64,000 nt of DNA from Sphingomonas sp. (GCA_003248865.1 QFPK01000015.1:27621-91620), one strand, 5' to 3'. Counted from the stretch's first letter, positions 1 to 9,068 are shown. Notes: generated by a model from the letters alone, not told the origin. Numbers and translations are program-made.

Positions 1-747
1 GGTTGCCGCAACCCGCGCATGGACCAGCACCGACACCCGCGCGGCCCCGGCGCGCTTCAGGACGCCGGCAGCGGCCGACGCCGTGGCGCCGCTCGTCATC
101 ACATCGTCCACCAGCACCACCTCCCGGCCGGCGATGCGGGCCCTGGCATTTTCACCGGCGCGGAAGGCGCCTTCGGCATTGCGCCTGCGCTGGCTGCGGC
201 TGAGCCCTTTCGTGCGCGGCGTGGCCTTCACGCGCAGCAGCAGATCGGGATCGAACGGTGCGCCGGCCGTCCGGGCGATGGCGCGCGCCAGCCAGAGCGC
301 CTGATTATAGCCGCGTGACGCCAGCCGCCAGCGGTGCAGCGGCACGGGGCAGACCAGCGTGTCCGGCCCAACCCAGCCGGGCGCCGCGCGCAGCATCGCC
401 GCCGCCATGGGGACGGCATAGGCCTCCCGCCCATTCTTGAACGCCAGCACCAGCTGCCGCGCGGGGCCGTCATAGAGATAGGGCGCCGCCGTGCGATCAA
501 AGCGGGGCGGCTGGTTCAGGCAGCCAAGGCAATGGCTTTCCGCCTGCCACGCGAGCGGCAGCGGAACAGCGCACTGGACGCAGCGGGCGCCATCTATGGG
601 CTTCAGCGCGCCATAGCATTCGGCGCAGAAGCTGAGCGGCGTGGCCACCGGGGCCTTGCAGGCCATGCAGGCCGGCGGCATCAGCAGATCGAACAGCGCG
701 CGCGAAGCCGTGCGCGCGGAACTTAAGGTCAGACTGTCGGTCGCCAT
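1..747 (-). CDS. comF: ComF family phosphoribosyltransferase (3' end outside window)
   Basis: Reading from an ATG at 747 leftwards gives 249 codons with no stop, so the C-terminus lies beyond the window edge. The N-terminal third carries four CxxC pairs (PACMACK, CAECY, CVQCA, CLGCL), the zinc-ribbon arrangement of ComF proteins. The C-terminal part holds VVLVDDVMTSGAT, the PRPP-binding loop of type I phosphoribosyltransferases, and the preceding TKGLSRSQRRRN segment is typical of the family. ComF homologues support DNA uptake in competent bacteria, but many alphaproteobacterial copies have no proven role. It is divergent from the methyltransferase-like gene that starts 36 bp away, so the two probably share a promoter region. 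Confidence 0.9.
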   Translation of the reverse strand, partial: MATDSLTLSSARTASRALFDLLMPPACMACKAPVATPLSFCAECYGALKPIDGARCVQCAVPLPLAWQAESHCLGCLNQPPRFDRTAAPYLYDGPARQLVLAFKNGREAYAVPMAAAMLRAAPGWVGPDTLVCPVPLHRWRLASRGYNQALWLARAIARTAGAPFDPDLLLRVKATPRTKGLSRSQRRRNAEGAFRAGENARARIAGREVVLVDDVMTSGATASAAAGVLKRAGAARVSVLVHARVAAT

Positions 748-782
748 CGGCCGGCATTCTAGCATGACGGGATTGGTGCGCC

Positions 783-1544
783 ATGGCTGAGAACGGGCCA
801 TTCGACAGGGTTGCGCGGCGGCGCGCGCGGGACCGGGCCGCCGAGCTGATCGCCGGGCGCGACCAGATGCTGTGGCATGTGGCCGACGAACTGGCCGAAC
901 GGCGCCAACTGCTGGGCGCGGCGCCCGACGGCTCCGAATTGTGGATCGGGTTGATGCTGTCGCCGCCCGGTGTGGAAGGACTCGATCCCTCACCCCGCCT
1001 TGCGAAAGCCCATGGCGGGCTGACCGGCGACGAAGACCAGCGCCACTTCGCCGACGGCCGCTTCGCCCGCATCACCGCCTTCATGACGCTGCACGGCGTG
1101 AATGACTTGCCCGGCGCCCTGCTGCTGTGCCGCCGCGCCCTGATGTCGGGCGGACGCTTCCAGGCGGCCTTCCCCGCCGGATTCTCGCTGGGCGCCGTGC
1201 GCGAAGCCTTTCTGGAGGCTGACGTCAGCGCCGGTGGCGGCGTCTCCGCACGAGTCGGGCCGACAGTGGACCCCGCCGAAGCCGCCGGACTGCTGCAACG
1301 CGCCGGATTCCTGGACCCGGTGGCCGAAGTGGACACGCTGACCCTGCGCTACCGTTCACTCGCCGATCTGGCGCGAGACGTGCGCGCGCACGGCGACAGC
1401 GGCTGGCTGGCAACCCGGGCGCGCGGGCTGACCACACCCCGGCGCTGGGCCGCCGCCGAGGCCGCGTTCGCGCGCGAGGCGGCCGAGGATGGGCGCGTGA
1501 GCGTGGAGGTGCAGATTCTGTATCTGTCAGCGAAGGCACCTTGA
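783..1544 (+). CDS. Methyltransferase-like protein (BioC/NDUFAF5-like)
   Basis: The 253-residue product resembles the class I SAM-methyltransferase-like proteins related to BioC and NDUFAF5 that often sit beside comF in alphaproteobacteria. The opening PFDRVARRRARDRAA and the later FARITAFMTLHGVNDLPGALLLCRRAL segment match that group. The glycine-rich SAM loop (motif I) is not recognisable: where it is expected the protein reads SELWIGLMLSPPGVEGLD. Catalysis is therefore uncertain and a chaperone-like or degenerate role is possible. The ATG at 783 begins the conserved N-terminus. A dispersed repeat begins 17 bp after the stop codon. Confidence 0.7.
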   Translation: MAENGPFDRVARRRARDRAAELIAGRDQMLWHVADELAERRQLLGAAPDGSELWIGLMLSPPGVEGLDPSPRLAKAHGGLTGDEDQRHFADGRFARITAFMTLHGVNDLPGALLLCRRALMSGGRFQAAFPAGFSLGAVREAFLEADVSAGGGVSARVGPTVDPAEAAGLLQRAGFLDPVAEVDTLTLRYRSLADLARDVRAHGDSGWLATRARGLTTPRRWAAAEAAFAREAAEDGRVSVEVQILYLSAKAP

Positions 1545-1561
1545 GAGAGGTGGGAGGAGGT

Positions 1562-1783
1562 TTGCCTCCGGCGGGCAGGGAAATGATTTCCCTGCACCCT
1601 CTACATTGGCACCGCGCGCTACTTCGATGTAGTGCGCGTGGCATGGTTTGATTGCCTGCGGCGCTGGAACTTGCTGGCGCCGTAAGCAGTAAACCCGCCC
1701 GTCAGCACAACCTCGCCGAATGACCTGCTCATGTGGGTGCAGGGAGCACGGCTCCCTGCCGGGGTGAAGGGGCAGAGCCCCTT
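1562..1783 (-). repeat. Dispersed structured intergenic repeat, copy A
   Basis: A 222-bp copy in minus orientation fills the gap between the methyltransferase-like gene and the alpha/beta hydrolase. Its right end (in element orientation) is the inverted repeat read here as TTGCCTCCGGCGGGCAGGGA at 1562-1581. Hairpin 4 is at 1575-1595, the internal GC-rich hairpin around 1652-1689, hairpin 2 (arms GCAGGGAGC and GCTCCCTGC, minus strand) at 1739-1759, and hairpin 1 (arms AAGGGGC and GCCCCTT) at 1767-1783. There is no credible coding frame. Related copies are at 29856, 32949, 40270 and 63895. Confidence 0.85.
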
Positions 1784-1794
1784 CTTTCAGCTCA

Positions 1795-2655
1795 TCAACC
1801 CAGCGCGGCGATGTAAGGCCGGACCAGATCGGGATGGGTGACGGGCAGGAAGTGACCGGTTCCGGGAAAGCGTCTTACGATTGCTGCCGGTTTGCGGGCC
1901 TGGACCAGCGCTTCCTCTTCCGGGGGCACAGTGCTGTTCTCTCCGGCGGCGAGGAAGGTGAAGGGGAAATCGGCGCGGGCGAGGCTGTCTTCGAAGGTGG
2001 CGGTGACGCCCCGGAAGCTGGTGGCTTCCCAGCCCGGCGTGCAGGCGAGGCGGACGCCGTCTCCGTCTGGCAGGAGGCCGCCATCGAGATAATCGTCCAG
2101 CGCGCGGTCCGGCCAGCCGGCGAAGACGCCCCGGTTGCGATAGCCGGTGCGGACGGCGGCGCGGCTGGGAAAGTGATCGCGCCGGCGTTCGGCCTGCGTG
2201 GCCATATGGTTTTCGGCTTGCCGGCCGGCGTCGCGGGCTGAGCGGTAGGCCGCCGCCTGGGTGAAGGGGATGAACGGCGGGTCGATCAGGCAGGCCGAGG
2301 TGGCGAGGCCGGGGTGATCGGCGGCGGCTTCGAAGGACACGGTGGCGCCGAAGCTGTGCCCGGCGAGCCGGACGGGGCCGCCGCCCAACGCCTGGATCAG
2401 ATGAAACAGATCCTGCCGATAGAGCTTCCAGTCTGTGGGGATCTGGCCCGGGGTGGCTTCGAGTTCGGTTCGGCCATGGCCGCGGGCATCATAGGCGATG
2501 ATGCGAAAGCGGTCTGCCAGGGGCTCCAGCAGTTCAGAATAGACCCGCGCGCACATGCCGGTGGCGTGGGTGAAGACCAGCAGCGGGCCTTCGCCCCATT
2601 CCAGCGCGAAGATGCGGCCGCCCGGGACTTCGATATAGGATTCGCGCGCTGTCAT
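1795..2655 (-). CDS. Alpha/beta hydrolase
   Basis: A 286-residue alpha/beta hydrolase. The nucleophile elbow GHSFGA (about residue 100) supplies the serine. The oxyanion-hole region is FTHATGMCARVY and YDARGHGRTE is the conserved strand before it. The catalytic His is in GTGHFLP near the C-terminus. The substrate cannot be inferred. The ATG at 2655 overlaps the stop of potG by 4 bp, so it is probably the last gene of the polyamine transporter operon and translationally coupled to it. Whether it has any role in polyamine metabolism is unknown. Confidence 0.88.
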   Translation of the reverse strand: MTARESYIEVPGGRIFALEWGEGPLLVFTHATGMCARVYSELLEPLADRFRIIAYDARGHGRTELEATPGQIPTDWKLYRQDLFHLIQALGGGPVRLAGHSFGATVSFEAAADHPGLATSACLIDPPFIPFTQAAAYRSARDAGRQAENHMATQAERRRDHFPSRAAVRTGYRNRGVFAGWPDRALDDYLDGGLLPDGDGVRLACTPGWEATSFRGVTATFEDSLARADFPFTFLAAGENSTVPPEEEALVQARKPAAIVRRFPGTGHFLPVTHPDLVRPYIAALG

Positions 2656-3812
2656 GAGAGGAGGACATGCGCTCCTTCGGCGTGCCAGCCGAGCCAGACG
2701 TCCTCGTCCCAGCTGAAATCCTCCTGATCCCAGCGGGTGAGGTTGGGGCGGATCACGCGCACGCGCTTTCCGCCTTCCAGCTTCACGTCATAGACGGATT
2801 CGGAGCCGAGATAGGCGATGTCCATGATCCGGCCCTTCACCACATTATGGCCCGGCGGTGTCCCCTCCATGGTGGGAGGGCCTTCCCCGTTGGCGCGCTT
2901 GTGGAGTTCCACCTTTTCGGGACGCAGGGCGAGCCAGATCTGCACCGTTTCCGATGCCCCGGTGCCATGATCGAGCCAGGCCTTGATGCCGATTTCGGGC
3001 AGGTCGATGACGGCATGGTCGCTGTCATCCTCTTCCACCCGGCCTTCGAACAGGTTCACGCTGCCGATGAAGTCGGCGACCAGGCGGGTGGCGGGGAATT
3101 CATAGAGGTCGGCCGGGGTCGCCACCTGCATGAGCGAGCCCTTGTTCATGACGGCACAGCGGCTGGCGAGCGCGAGCGCCTCATCCTGATCGTGGGTGAC
3201 CATTACGAAGGTGATGCCGAGCCTGTCCTGCAGGTCGGACATCTCGAAGCGCAGTTCTTCGCGCAGCTTGGCGTCGAGCGCGGACAGCGGCTCATCCAGC
3301 AGCAGCACGCGCGGACGCTTCACGATGGCGCGGGCGAGCGCGACGCGCTGCCGCTGGCCGCCCGAAAGCTGGTCGGGCATGCGGTCGCCATAGCCGGCGA
3401 GCTGGACGAGGGCGAGCGCGGCTTCGGCGCGCTCCCGGCGCTCGACGGCGGGCACGCCCTCCATCTTCAGGCCATATTCGATGTTCTTCAGCACCGAGAG
3501 GTGGGGGAAGACGGCGTAGCTCTGGAACACCATGTTCACGGGCCGCTTGTTGGGCGGCACCTTCGTGACATCCTGGCCATCGATCAGGATCTGGCCGGAG
3601 GAGGGGTTTTCGAAGCCCGCCAACATGCGGAGCAGCGTGGTCTTGCCGCAGCCCGAGGGGCCGAGGAGGGCGAAGAACTCCCCCTCCCCGATGCTGAGCG
3701 AGACGTTGTCCACCGCGGTCACCGGCCCGAAGCGCTTGGTGATGTTGCGGAATTCGATGATGGTTCGTTTGGGATTCGGGCCAGAATTCTGGGCGGGGGC
3801 CGGATCTGTCAT
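2652..3812 (-). CDS. potG: Putrescine/spermidine ABC transporter ATP-binding protein
   Basis: A 386-residue ABC ATPase of the PotA/PotG class. Walker A is GPSGCGKTT, the signature is LSGGQRQRVALARA, Walker B is LLLDEPLSALD and the switch histidine is in VMVTHDQDEA. After about residue 260 comes the TOBE-like C-terminal regulatory domain (FIGSVNLFEGRV, then LRPEKVEL). It would energise import by the adjacent PotH/PotI permeases. Its start overlaps the stop of potI at 3812. The gene order potF-potH-potI-potG on the minus strand, together with a PotF-like binding protein, favours putrescine as the substrate over spermidine. Confidence 0.93.
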   Translation of the reverse strand: MTDPAPAQNSGPNPKRTIIEFRNITKRFGPVTAVDNVSLSIGEGEFFALLGPSGCGKTTLLRMLAGFENPSSGQILIDGQDVTKVPPNKRPVNMVFQSYAVFPHLSVLKNIEYGLKMEGVPAVERRERAEAALALVQLAGYGDRMPDQLSGGQRQRVALARAIVKRPRVLLLDEPLSALDAKLREELRFEMSDLQDRLGITFVMVTHDQDEALALASRCAVMNKGSLMQVATPADLYEFPATRLVADFIGSVNLFEGRVEEDDSDHAVIDLPEIGIKAWLDHGTGASETVQIWLALRPEKVELHKRANGEGPPTMEGTPPGHNVVKGRIMDIAYLGSESVYDVKLEGGKRVRVIRPNLTRWDQEDFSWDEDVWLGWHAEGAHVLLS

Positions 3813-4645
3813 CAGCTGGTCTTTTCGGCTTCCGCCCGGGCCTGAAGCCTAAGCGCGATGAAGGTAAGGACGACGGTGAACAGAAGGAGCAGCGTGGAGA
3901 TGGCGTTGACCTTCGGCGTCACCGAGAAGCGCACCATCGAATAGACCTTCACGGGGAAGGTGACGGTGTCCGGGCCGGCCGTGAAGAAGGTGATGACGAA
4001 ATCATCCAGGCTGAGCGTGAAGGCCAGAAGCGCGCCCGCCAGCAGGGCCGGGCGCAGGTGCGGGATCACCACATCCCACAGGGCGCGCCAGTCGCTGGCG
4101 CCGAGATCGCGCGCGGCTTCTTCCTGCGAGCGATCGAAGCTGTGCAGCCGGGCCCGGACGACGACGGCGACGAAGGGGAAGCTGAAGGCGACATGGGCGA
4201 TGACGATGGCGCCTAGAGACAGCGGCCACGGCAGCCCAGAGGGCCAGGGCATGACGCGGGCAAAGAAGATCAGCATGGCGACGCCCATGCAGATTTCCGG
4301 CACCACGATGGGCAGCGAGAAGGCGCCATCCACCAGCGGCTTGCCCGGGAAGCGGAAGCGCCACAGCGCGATGGCGGCGAGCGTGCCGAGGACCAGGCTG
4401 AGGACCGTGGACAGGGCCGCGATGGTGAGCGAGTTGAGGAGCGACTGCACCAGTTCGCTGTCTTCGAACACCTTCACATACCAATCGAAGGTGAAGCCCT
4501 GCCATTTGGTGGTGCGGCGGCTGTCGTTGAAGCTCATCACCACCAGCACGACGAGCGGCGCATAGAGGAAGATGCCGACCAGCAGCATCCAGAGCCGGAG
4601 CGGCCAGCGCCGGGCATAATCGAGGAGGCCGGGCTTCTCCCTCAT
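3812..4645 (-). CDS. potI: Putrescine ABC transporter permease PotI
   Basis: A 277-residue inner-membrane permease with about six hydrophobic segments. The cytoplasmic EAA loop reads EEAARDLGASDWRALWDVVIPHLRPAL, the binding-protein-dependent permease motif that docks on the ATPase. The N-terminus MLLVGIFLYAPLVVLVVMSFNDSR is typical of PotI/PotC. The ATG at 4645 overlaps the end of potH by 4 bp and the stop overlaps the start of potG, so translation is likely coupled along the operon. Confidence 0.92.
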   Translation of the reverse strand: MREKPGLLDYARRWPLRLWMLLVGIFLYAPLVVLVVMSFNDSRRTTKWQGFTFDWYVKVFEDSELVQSLLNSLTIAALSTVLSLVLGTLAAIALWRFRFPGKPLVDGAFSLPIVVPEICMGVAMLIFFARVMPWPSGLPWPLSLGAIVIAHVAFSFPFVAVVVRARLHSFDRSQEEAARDLGASDWRALWDVVIPHLRPALLAGALLAFTLSLDDFVITFFTAGPDTVTFPVKVYSMVRFSVTPKVNAISTLLLLFTVVLTFIALRLQARAEAEKTS

Positions 4646-5511
4646 TCCGGCCTTTCCCGACGCTTCAGCAACGACTGCAGGGCGATCCCGAACAGGGTGA
4701 GATACATCAGCATGAAGGCCAGCGCGGCGCCGAAGGGCCAGTCATTGGCGCGCTTGAACTGACGCTCGATCACGTTCGCGATCATCTGGCTGTCCGGCCC
4801 ACCCAGCAGATCTGGCTGGAGATAGCTGCCCAGCACCGGAATGAAGGTGAGGAGGACAGCGGAAATGATGCCGGGCGCCGCCAGCGGCAGCACGATGTTC
4901 CAGATGGTGCGCAGATGCCCTGCGCCCAGATCGAAGCTCGCCTCCAGCAGGGAGCGGTCCAGCCGGTCCAGCGCGGCGTAGAGCGGCAGCACGGTGAAGG
5001 GCAGATGGACATAGACGAGGCCCACCATCACCGCGAAATTGTTGTTCATCAGGCTGAGGCGTTCGAACCCGGCCCAGCCGAAGGCGAGTTCAAGCCCGGA
5101 GTTGAGCAGCCCTTCGTCGCGCAGGATGGCGATGAGGGCATAGGTGCGGATCAGCAGATTGGTCCAGAAGGGCAGCATCACGCCGATCAGCAGCCAGGTC
5201 TTCAGGTTCGGCGGGGCGAAGCTGATCGCGAGCGCAACGGGGAAACCGACGATCAGGCAGATGAGGGTGGCGAGCGCCGCAAAAGCGAGCGATTTCATCA
5301 GGATGCCGAGATAGAGCGGCTCCAGCGCGCGGGCATAGTTGGCGAAGGTGCCCGAAATTTCGATATCGGCGATGCCGCTGTTGGTGCCGAAGCTGTAACC
5401 CCAGACCACCGCCATCGGCACCGCGAAGAATATCAGGAACCAGCCGAGCGGCGGCCCTAGCAGGGCAGCGAAACCCGTTCTGGCGCGGCGCCAATCGACC
5501 CCCTCGCTCAT
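4642..5511 (-). CDS. potH: Putrescine ABC transporter permease PotH
   Basis: A 289-residue permease, the partner of PotI. It has an N-terminal membrane segment (LGPPLGWFLIFFAVPMAVV), further hydrophobic helices and the EAA-type loop LLEASFDLGAGHLRTIWNIVLPLAAPGI. The periplasmic region between the first two helices is short, as in PotH/PotB. It lies 37 bp downstream of potF. With PotI it forms the transmembrane channel for polyamine import. Confidence 0.92.
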   Translation of the reverse strand: MSEGVDWRRARTGFAALLGPPLGWFLIFFAVPMAVVWGYSFGTNSGIADIEISGTFANYARALEPLYLGILMKSLAFAALATLICLIVGFPVALAISFAPPNLKTWLLIGVMLPFWTNLLIRTYALIAILRDEGLLNSGLELAFGWAGFERLSLMNNNFAVMVGLVYVHLPFTVLPLYAALDRLDRSLLEASFDLGAGHLRTIWNIVLPLAAPGIISAVLLTFIPVLGSYLQPDLLGGPDSQMIANVIERQFKRANDWPFGAALAFMLMYLTLFGIALQSLLKRRERPE

Positions 5512-5548
5512 GCCCCCTTACCCTTGCTCATTCCCCCGGGCTTTGGTG

Positions 5549-6697
5549 TCAGGCGGCGCGGACGCGGGTGATGGCATCCTCGAACAGGCGCTGCTGTTCA
5601 GGGCCTTCGAACTTGCCCCATTCGCTGTTGTCCATCCCGGCGCCGGACGGGAAGACGATAGGATTGTCACGATAGGATTCCGGCATCAGCGCCTTCGCCG
5701 CTGCATTGGGTGTGGGATAGAGGATGGTTTCGGCGATATGCTTGCCGGCCTCTGCATCCAGCAGGAAGTTGATGAACTTGTGCGCCAGTTCAGGGCGCGG
5801 CGCGCCCTTGGGGATGGCCAGCGTATCCGCGTTCAGCAGCGAGCCTTCCTTGGGAACCACGAAACCGATGTCCGGGTCCTCGGCGGCGATCTGGGCGATG
5901 TCTCCGTTGAATTCCATCACCAGATCCACGTCGCCGGCCAGAAGCAGGTCCTGGCCATTGTCCTCGTGGAAGGTCTTGATGTTGGGCTTCTGCCGGATCA
6001 GCATCTCCTCCACCTGCTTGATGGTGGCGGCGTCGACCCCGTTCAGCGATTTGCCCAGATATTTTGCGCCAAGGCGGATGAGGTCCGCCGCTTCGGACAG
6101 CAACGCGATCCGGCCCTTGTAGAGATCGCTGTCATACAGCCATTTCCAGCTGTCCGGCGTGCCGTTCACGCGCGACTTGCGATAGCCGATGCCGGTGACG
6201 AGCCAGGTGTAGGGTACGCTGTGCTTGGGCGCGGGATCATAATCCTGGCCCATGAATTCCGGCGCGATGTTCTTCAGGTTCGGAATCTGCGCCAGATCGA
6301 GCGGCAGCAGCATGTCGGCCTGCCGCATACGGGCCACGAACTCGTTCGAGGGCACGATCACATCATAGCCGGGATTGCCGGCCTTCAGCTTGGCGAACAG
6401 CTCATCGTTGGTGGAGAAGTAGCTGGTCTGCACCTTGACGCCGCTGGCCTTCTGGAAATCGGCCAGCGTGGTTTCGCCGATATAGGTGTCCCAAGTGTAG
6501 AAGTTCAGCTTGTCGCCATCGCCACCCTTGCCGCCACCGCAGGCCTGCAGGGAGAAACCGACAGCCGCGACGCCCAGTGCGGAGACCAGGCTGCGGCGGG
6601 ACATATGGAATGGTGACCGCGCAGACGAAAAGCCCAAGCCTTCACTGCCGGAGCCGCCTTCAGAGCCGCCATTTGAGCCACCGTCGAAAGCCGTCAT
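5549..6697 (-). CDS. potF: Putrescine-binding protein, Tat-type lipoprotein
   Basis: A 382-residue extracellular solute-binding protein (KLNFYTWDTYIGETTLADFQKASG at the start of the mature part is PotF/PotD-like). The export signal is unusual: MSRRSLVSALGVAAVGFSLQAC at residues 32-53 combines a twin-arginine motif with a lipobox, and about 31 Gly/Ser-rich residues precede it. I keep the start at 6697 because a strong Shine-Dalgarno (GGAGGG) stands 8 bp upstream, whereas the ATG at 6604 (MSRRSL) has no clear one. If translation did start at 6604 the signal would be of normal length. First gene of the pot operon. Confidence 0.9.
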   Translation of the reverse strand: MTAFDGGSNGGSEGGSGSEGLGFSSARSPFHMSRRSLVSALGVAAVGFSLQACGGGKGGDGDKLNFYTWDTYIGETTLADFQKASGVKVQTSYFSTNDELFAKLKAGNPGYDVIVPSNEFVARMRQADMLLPLDLAQIPNLKNIAPEFMGQDYDPAPKHSVPYTWLVTGIGYRKSRVNGTPDSWKWLYDSDLYKGRIALLSEAADLIRLGAKYLGKSLNGVDAATIKQVEEMLIRQKPNIKTFHEDNGQDLLLAGDVDLVMEFNGDIAQIAAEDPDIGFVVPKEGSLLNADTLAIPKGAPRPELAHKFINFLLDAEAGKHIAETILYPTPNAAAKALMPESYRDNPIVFPSGAGMDNSEWGKFEGPEQQRLFEDAITRVRAA

Positions 6698-6851
6698 ATC
6701 CTGCCCTCCTGCCCCAGCGATGCCGATGGATGTCGTGGTAGAACAGGCGGACGGCGAAATGTAGCCCTATTGTGCATCGCGGCAGGGTCGACACGAATTT
6801 CCTGATCGTGGGCGGAGTTTCCGGCGGCGCAGGCGGTCGTGCGACGCTGGA

Positions 6852-6904
6852 GTGGCGCGCAACGCCAAGTCATAGGGTGCAGGGAAAATCATTTCCCTGC
6901 CCGC
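6852..6904 (+). repeat. Fragment of the dispersed repeat (3' end only)
   Basis: The 235-bp gap between potF and the carboxypeptidase gene contains only the distal part of the dispersed element: GTGGCGCGCAACGCC followed by hairpin 4 at 6879-6900 (arms GCAGGGAAA and TTTCCCTGC). The outer terminal repeat decays after CCCGC. The hairpin has one extra A compared with other copies. The rest of the gap shows no gene. Confidence 0.7.
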
Positions 6905-6932
6905 GCGGCGCGCAAAATGAAACGGCCCCGCC

Positions 6933-7901
6933 TCAGCGCCGGCGAGGTGGCGGATCTCCGCTTCCCTGTTCGACGAGCTGGCGCAGCGTCTCGTCATTGA
7001 GGTCGCCGGGCTCGGCGAGAAGGTCGGCCACCTGAACGGTCTGGCCGCGATCACGGGCCGAAAGCACGGCAAAGCCGGCGGAGAGAAGGCTTTCCACGTT
7101 GCTGTCGCGCGCGACGCGGGTGGGCCCGCCGAGAACGACTGCGATCAGACGTCGGCCGTCGCGAACGGCCGATGCAGCGAGCGTGAAGCCGGCGGCGTTG
7201 GTGAAGCCAGTCTTGATGCCGTCGACGCCGGGCATGGTGCGGAGCAGGTGATTGTGGTTGGGCAGCACCTGGTTGCCGAACACGAACTGCTGCTGCTGAT
7301 AATAGCTGTAATATTGCGGGAAGCTGCGGATCGTGGCCTGGGACAGAATAAAGATATCCCGCGCTGTCGTGACCTGCCGTGAATCCGGCAGGCCGTTCGG
7401 ATTGACGAAATAGCTGTTGGACATACCAAGCTGTTTCGCCCGCACGGTCATCCGGCGGGCGAACTCCTGAGAGCTTCCCGCGATGTGTTCCGCCAAAGCC
7501 ACTGAGACATCATTGGCGGATTTGGTGGCGAGGCTCCGGATCGCCTGATCGACTGTGAGGCTTTCGCCAGCCTTGAGCCCGAGCTTTGAGGGTGCTTGAC
7601 CGGCTGCAAAACGGCTCATGACCACGCGGTCGTCTAATTTCAGCGTGCCTGCCGCGAGCTGCTCGAACACCATATAGAGCGTCATCACCTTTGTGATGGA
7701 CGCGGGAAAGCGCTGCATGTCGGCCCGGCGGGAATAGAGCACTTCGCCTGTATCGGCGTCGGCGACGAAAGCGGCATATTTCTGCTGGTCGAACAGGCTG
7801 AGGGCATGGGCCGGCGCAGTGGGGGCCAGCGGCACGGCAGAGGAAATCAGCAGGGCGACAAGCGCGTGCCGATGACGGAGAAAGGTGGCGAACACAGTCA
7901 T
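6933..7901 (-). CDS. D-alanyl-D-alanine carboxypeptidase (PBP5/DacF-like)
   Basis: A 322-residue serine peptidase of the S11 family that trims pentapeptide side chains of peptidoglycan in the periplasm. The active-site motifs are SITK (nucleophile serine, after FPA), SAN (in KSANDVSVALAEHIAG) and KTG (in GIKTGFTNAAG). A signal peptide runs to APAHA at about residue 33. I chose the ATG at 7901 (MTVFATFLRHR) because it opens directly into the signal peptide; a longer frame to 7979 exists but would bury it. The C-terminal extension after the catalytic domain is short, about 60 residues. It is divergent from lipB, with 96 bp between the starts. Confidence 0.92.
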   Translation of the reverse strand: MTVFATFLRHRHALVALLISSAVPLAPTAPAHALSLFDQQKYAAFVADADTGEVLYSRRADMQRFPASITKVMTLYMVFEQLAAGTLKLDDRVVMSRFAAGQAPSKLGLKAGESLTVDQAIRSLATKSANDVSVALAEHIAGSSQEFARRMTVRAKQLGMSNSYFVNPNGLPDSRQVTTARDIFILSQATIRSFPQYYSYYQQQQFVFGNQVLPNHNHLLRTMPGVDGIKTGFTNAAGFTLAASAVRDGRRLIAVVLGGPTRVARDSNVESLLSAGFAVLSARDRGQTVQVADLLAEPGDLNDETLRQLVEQGSGDPPPRRR

Positions 7902-7997
7902 TGCCAGACAGTTACCATAGGCTGGACTCGCGCCGCTAGAGTCCTTGAGTGCCAATCCGGTGGCAATGGCGCGCGGCAAGCCCTATCTGGCGCAGAT

Positions 7998-8693
7998 ATG
8001 GAGATTTTGGCGGATCCGATCTGGCGCCCTTTTCCCGGGCTGTCCGACTATGCGGCCACCGTGTCGGCCATGGAGGCGCACGTCGCCGACATGGCGGCCG
8101 GAACCGCCGGCGAGGAGATCTGGCTGGTGGAGCATCCGCCCGTATTGACGGCGGGAACCAGCACGACGGCGGGCGATCTTCTGCAGCCGGGGCGCTTCCC
8201 CATTCACGATGTGGGGCGGGGTGGGCGGATCACCTATCATGGGCCGGGGCAGCGCGTGGTGTATCCGATGCTGGATTTAGGCCGGAGAGGCCGCGATGTG
8301 CGGCGATATGTCGCCGGGCTGGAAGCCTGGGCCATTGCGGCGCTGGCGGACCTGGGGATCGACGCGGGCATCAGCGATGCGGGCACCGGCATCTGGGTCA
8401 GATCGGGTCAAGGACTTGCCAAGATCGGTGCGATCGGCGTGCGCGTGCGACGCTGGGTCAGCTTCCACGGCCTGTCGTTGAACTTGGCGACCGATCTCGA
8501 CCATTTCTCGGCAATTGTGCCATGCGGGATCGCCGACCATGGCGTTGCCCGCATTGTCGATATGGCCCCTTCTGCGGGCATGGCGGAACTGGATCTCGCC
8601 CTTTTGAACAATCTGCCGGTTTTGATGCACTCTTTGTCGGCAGTTGACGCGCCGCGCATCAAGACGCTTGAGGAGGAATCCGATTGCCGCTAG
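7998..8693 (+). CDS. lipB: Octanoyltransferase LipB
   Basis: A 231-residue enzyme that transfers octanoyl groups from acyl carrier protein to lipoyl domains, the first step of lipoate synthesis in the cytoplasm. Family motifs are visible: VEHPPVLTAG, GRGGRITYHGPGQRVVYPMLDL, AKIGAIGVRVRRWVSFHGLSLN with the catalytic Lys, and IVPCGIADHGV with the catalytic Cys. The ATG at 7998 begins the conserved N-terminus; the same frame is open further upstream but there overlaps the carboxypeptidase promoter and gene. Confidence 0.95.
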   Translation: MEILADPIWRPFPGLSDYAATVSAMEAHVADMAAGTAGEEIWLVEHPPVLTAGTSTTAGDLLQPGRFPIHDVGRGGRITYHGPGQRVVYPMLDLGRRGRDVRRYVAGLEAWAIAALADLGIDAGISDAGTGIWVRSGQGLAKIGAIGVRVRRWVSFHGLSLNLATDLDHFSAIVPCGIADHGVARIVDMAPSAGMAELDLALLNNLPVLMHSLSAVDAPRIKTLEEESDCR

Positions 8694-8768
8694 GTTTTGT
8701 GGCGGTTCGGGGTCGGCAGAGACCGGGAGCTCCAGAACTTTCGCAAAAGACCAATCAGGAGTCAGATA

Positions 8769-9068
8769 ATGGGTGAAGTTCTCCAAAAGGTGAAGGCTGC
8801 CGCTCTCGTGACGGGTGCCGCTCTGTTCGTGGTTGCGTGCGGCGGCGCCAAGCCGGCCGAAGAAGCTGCTGCTCCGACCGATACGGCTGCTGTTGAAGCC
8901 ACGCCGACCGACGCCGCTCCGGTTGACGCCGCTCCGGTTGATCCGGCTGCCCCGGTGACCGAAGCCGCCACTGCTGCGACGGACGCTGCCGCCGCCGCCA
9001 CCGACGCCGCTGCTGCTGCCACCGACGCCGCTGCTGCGGCCGCTCCGGCGGAAGCTCCGGCCAAGTAA
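8769..9068 (+). CDS. Small Ala-rich lipoprotein
   Basis: A 99-residue product with a lipoprotein signal (VKAAALVTGAALFVVAC; the lipobox cysteine is near residue 24), followed by a low-complexity tail of Ala, Pro, Thr, Asp and Glu. The tail includes three copies of ATDAAAA. No globular domain is visible. It looks like a secreted, surface-attached spacer or matrix protein, but I do not recognise a family. The ATG at 8769 gives the standard signal peptide. A rho-independent terminator follows at 9106-9134. Confidence 0.75.
   Translation: MGEVLQKVKAAALVTGAALFVVACGGAKPAEEAAAPTDTAAVEATPTDAAPVDAAPVDPAAPVTEAATAATDAAAAATDAAAAATDAAAAAAPAEAPAK

Noticed and set aside
2667..3845. A 392-codon open frame opposite potG
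   Set aside because: Shadow of the ABC ATPase gene, which has complete motifs on the minus strand.
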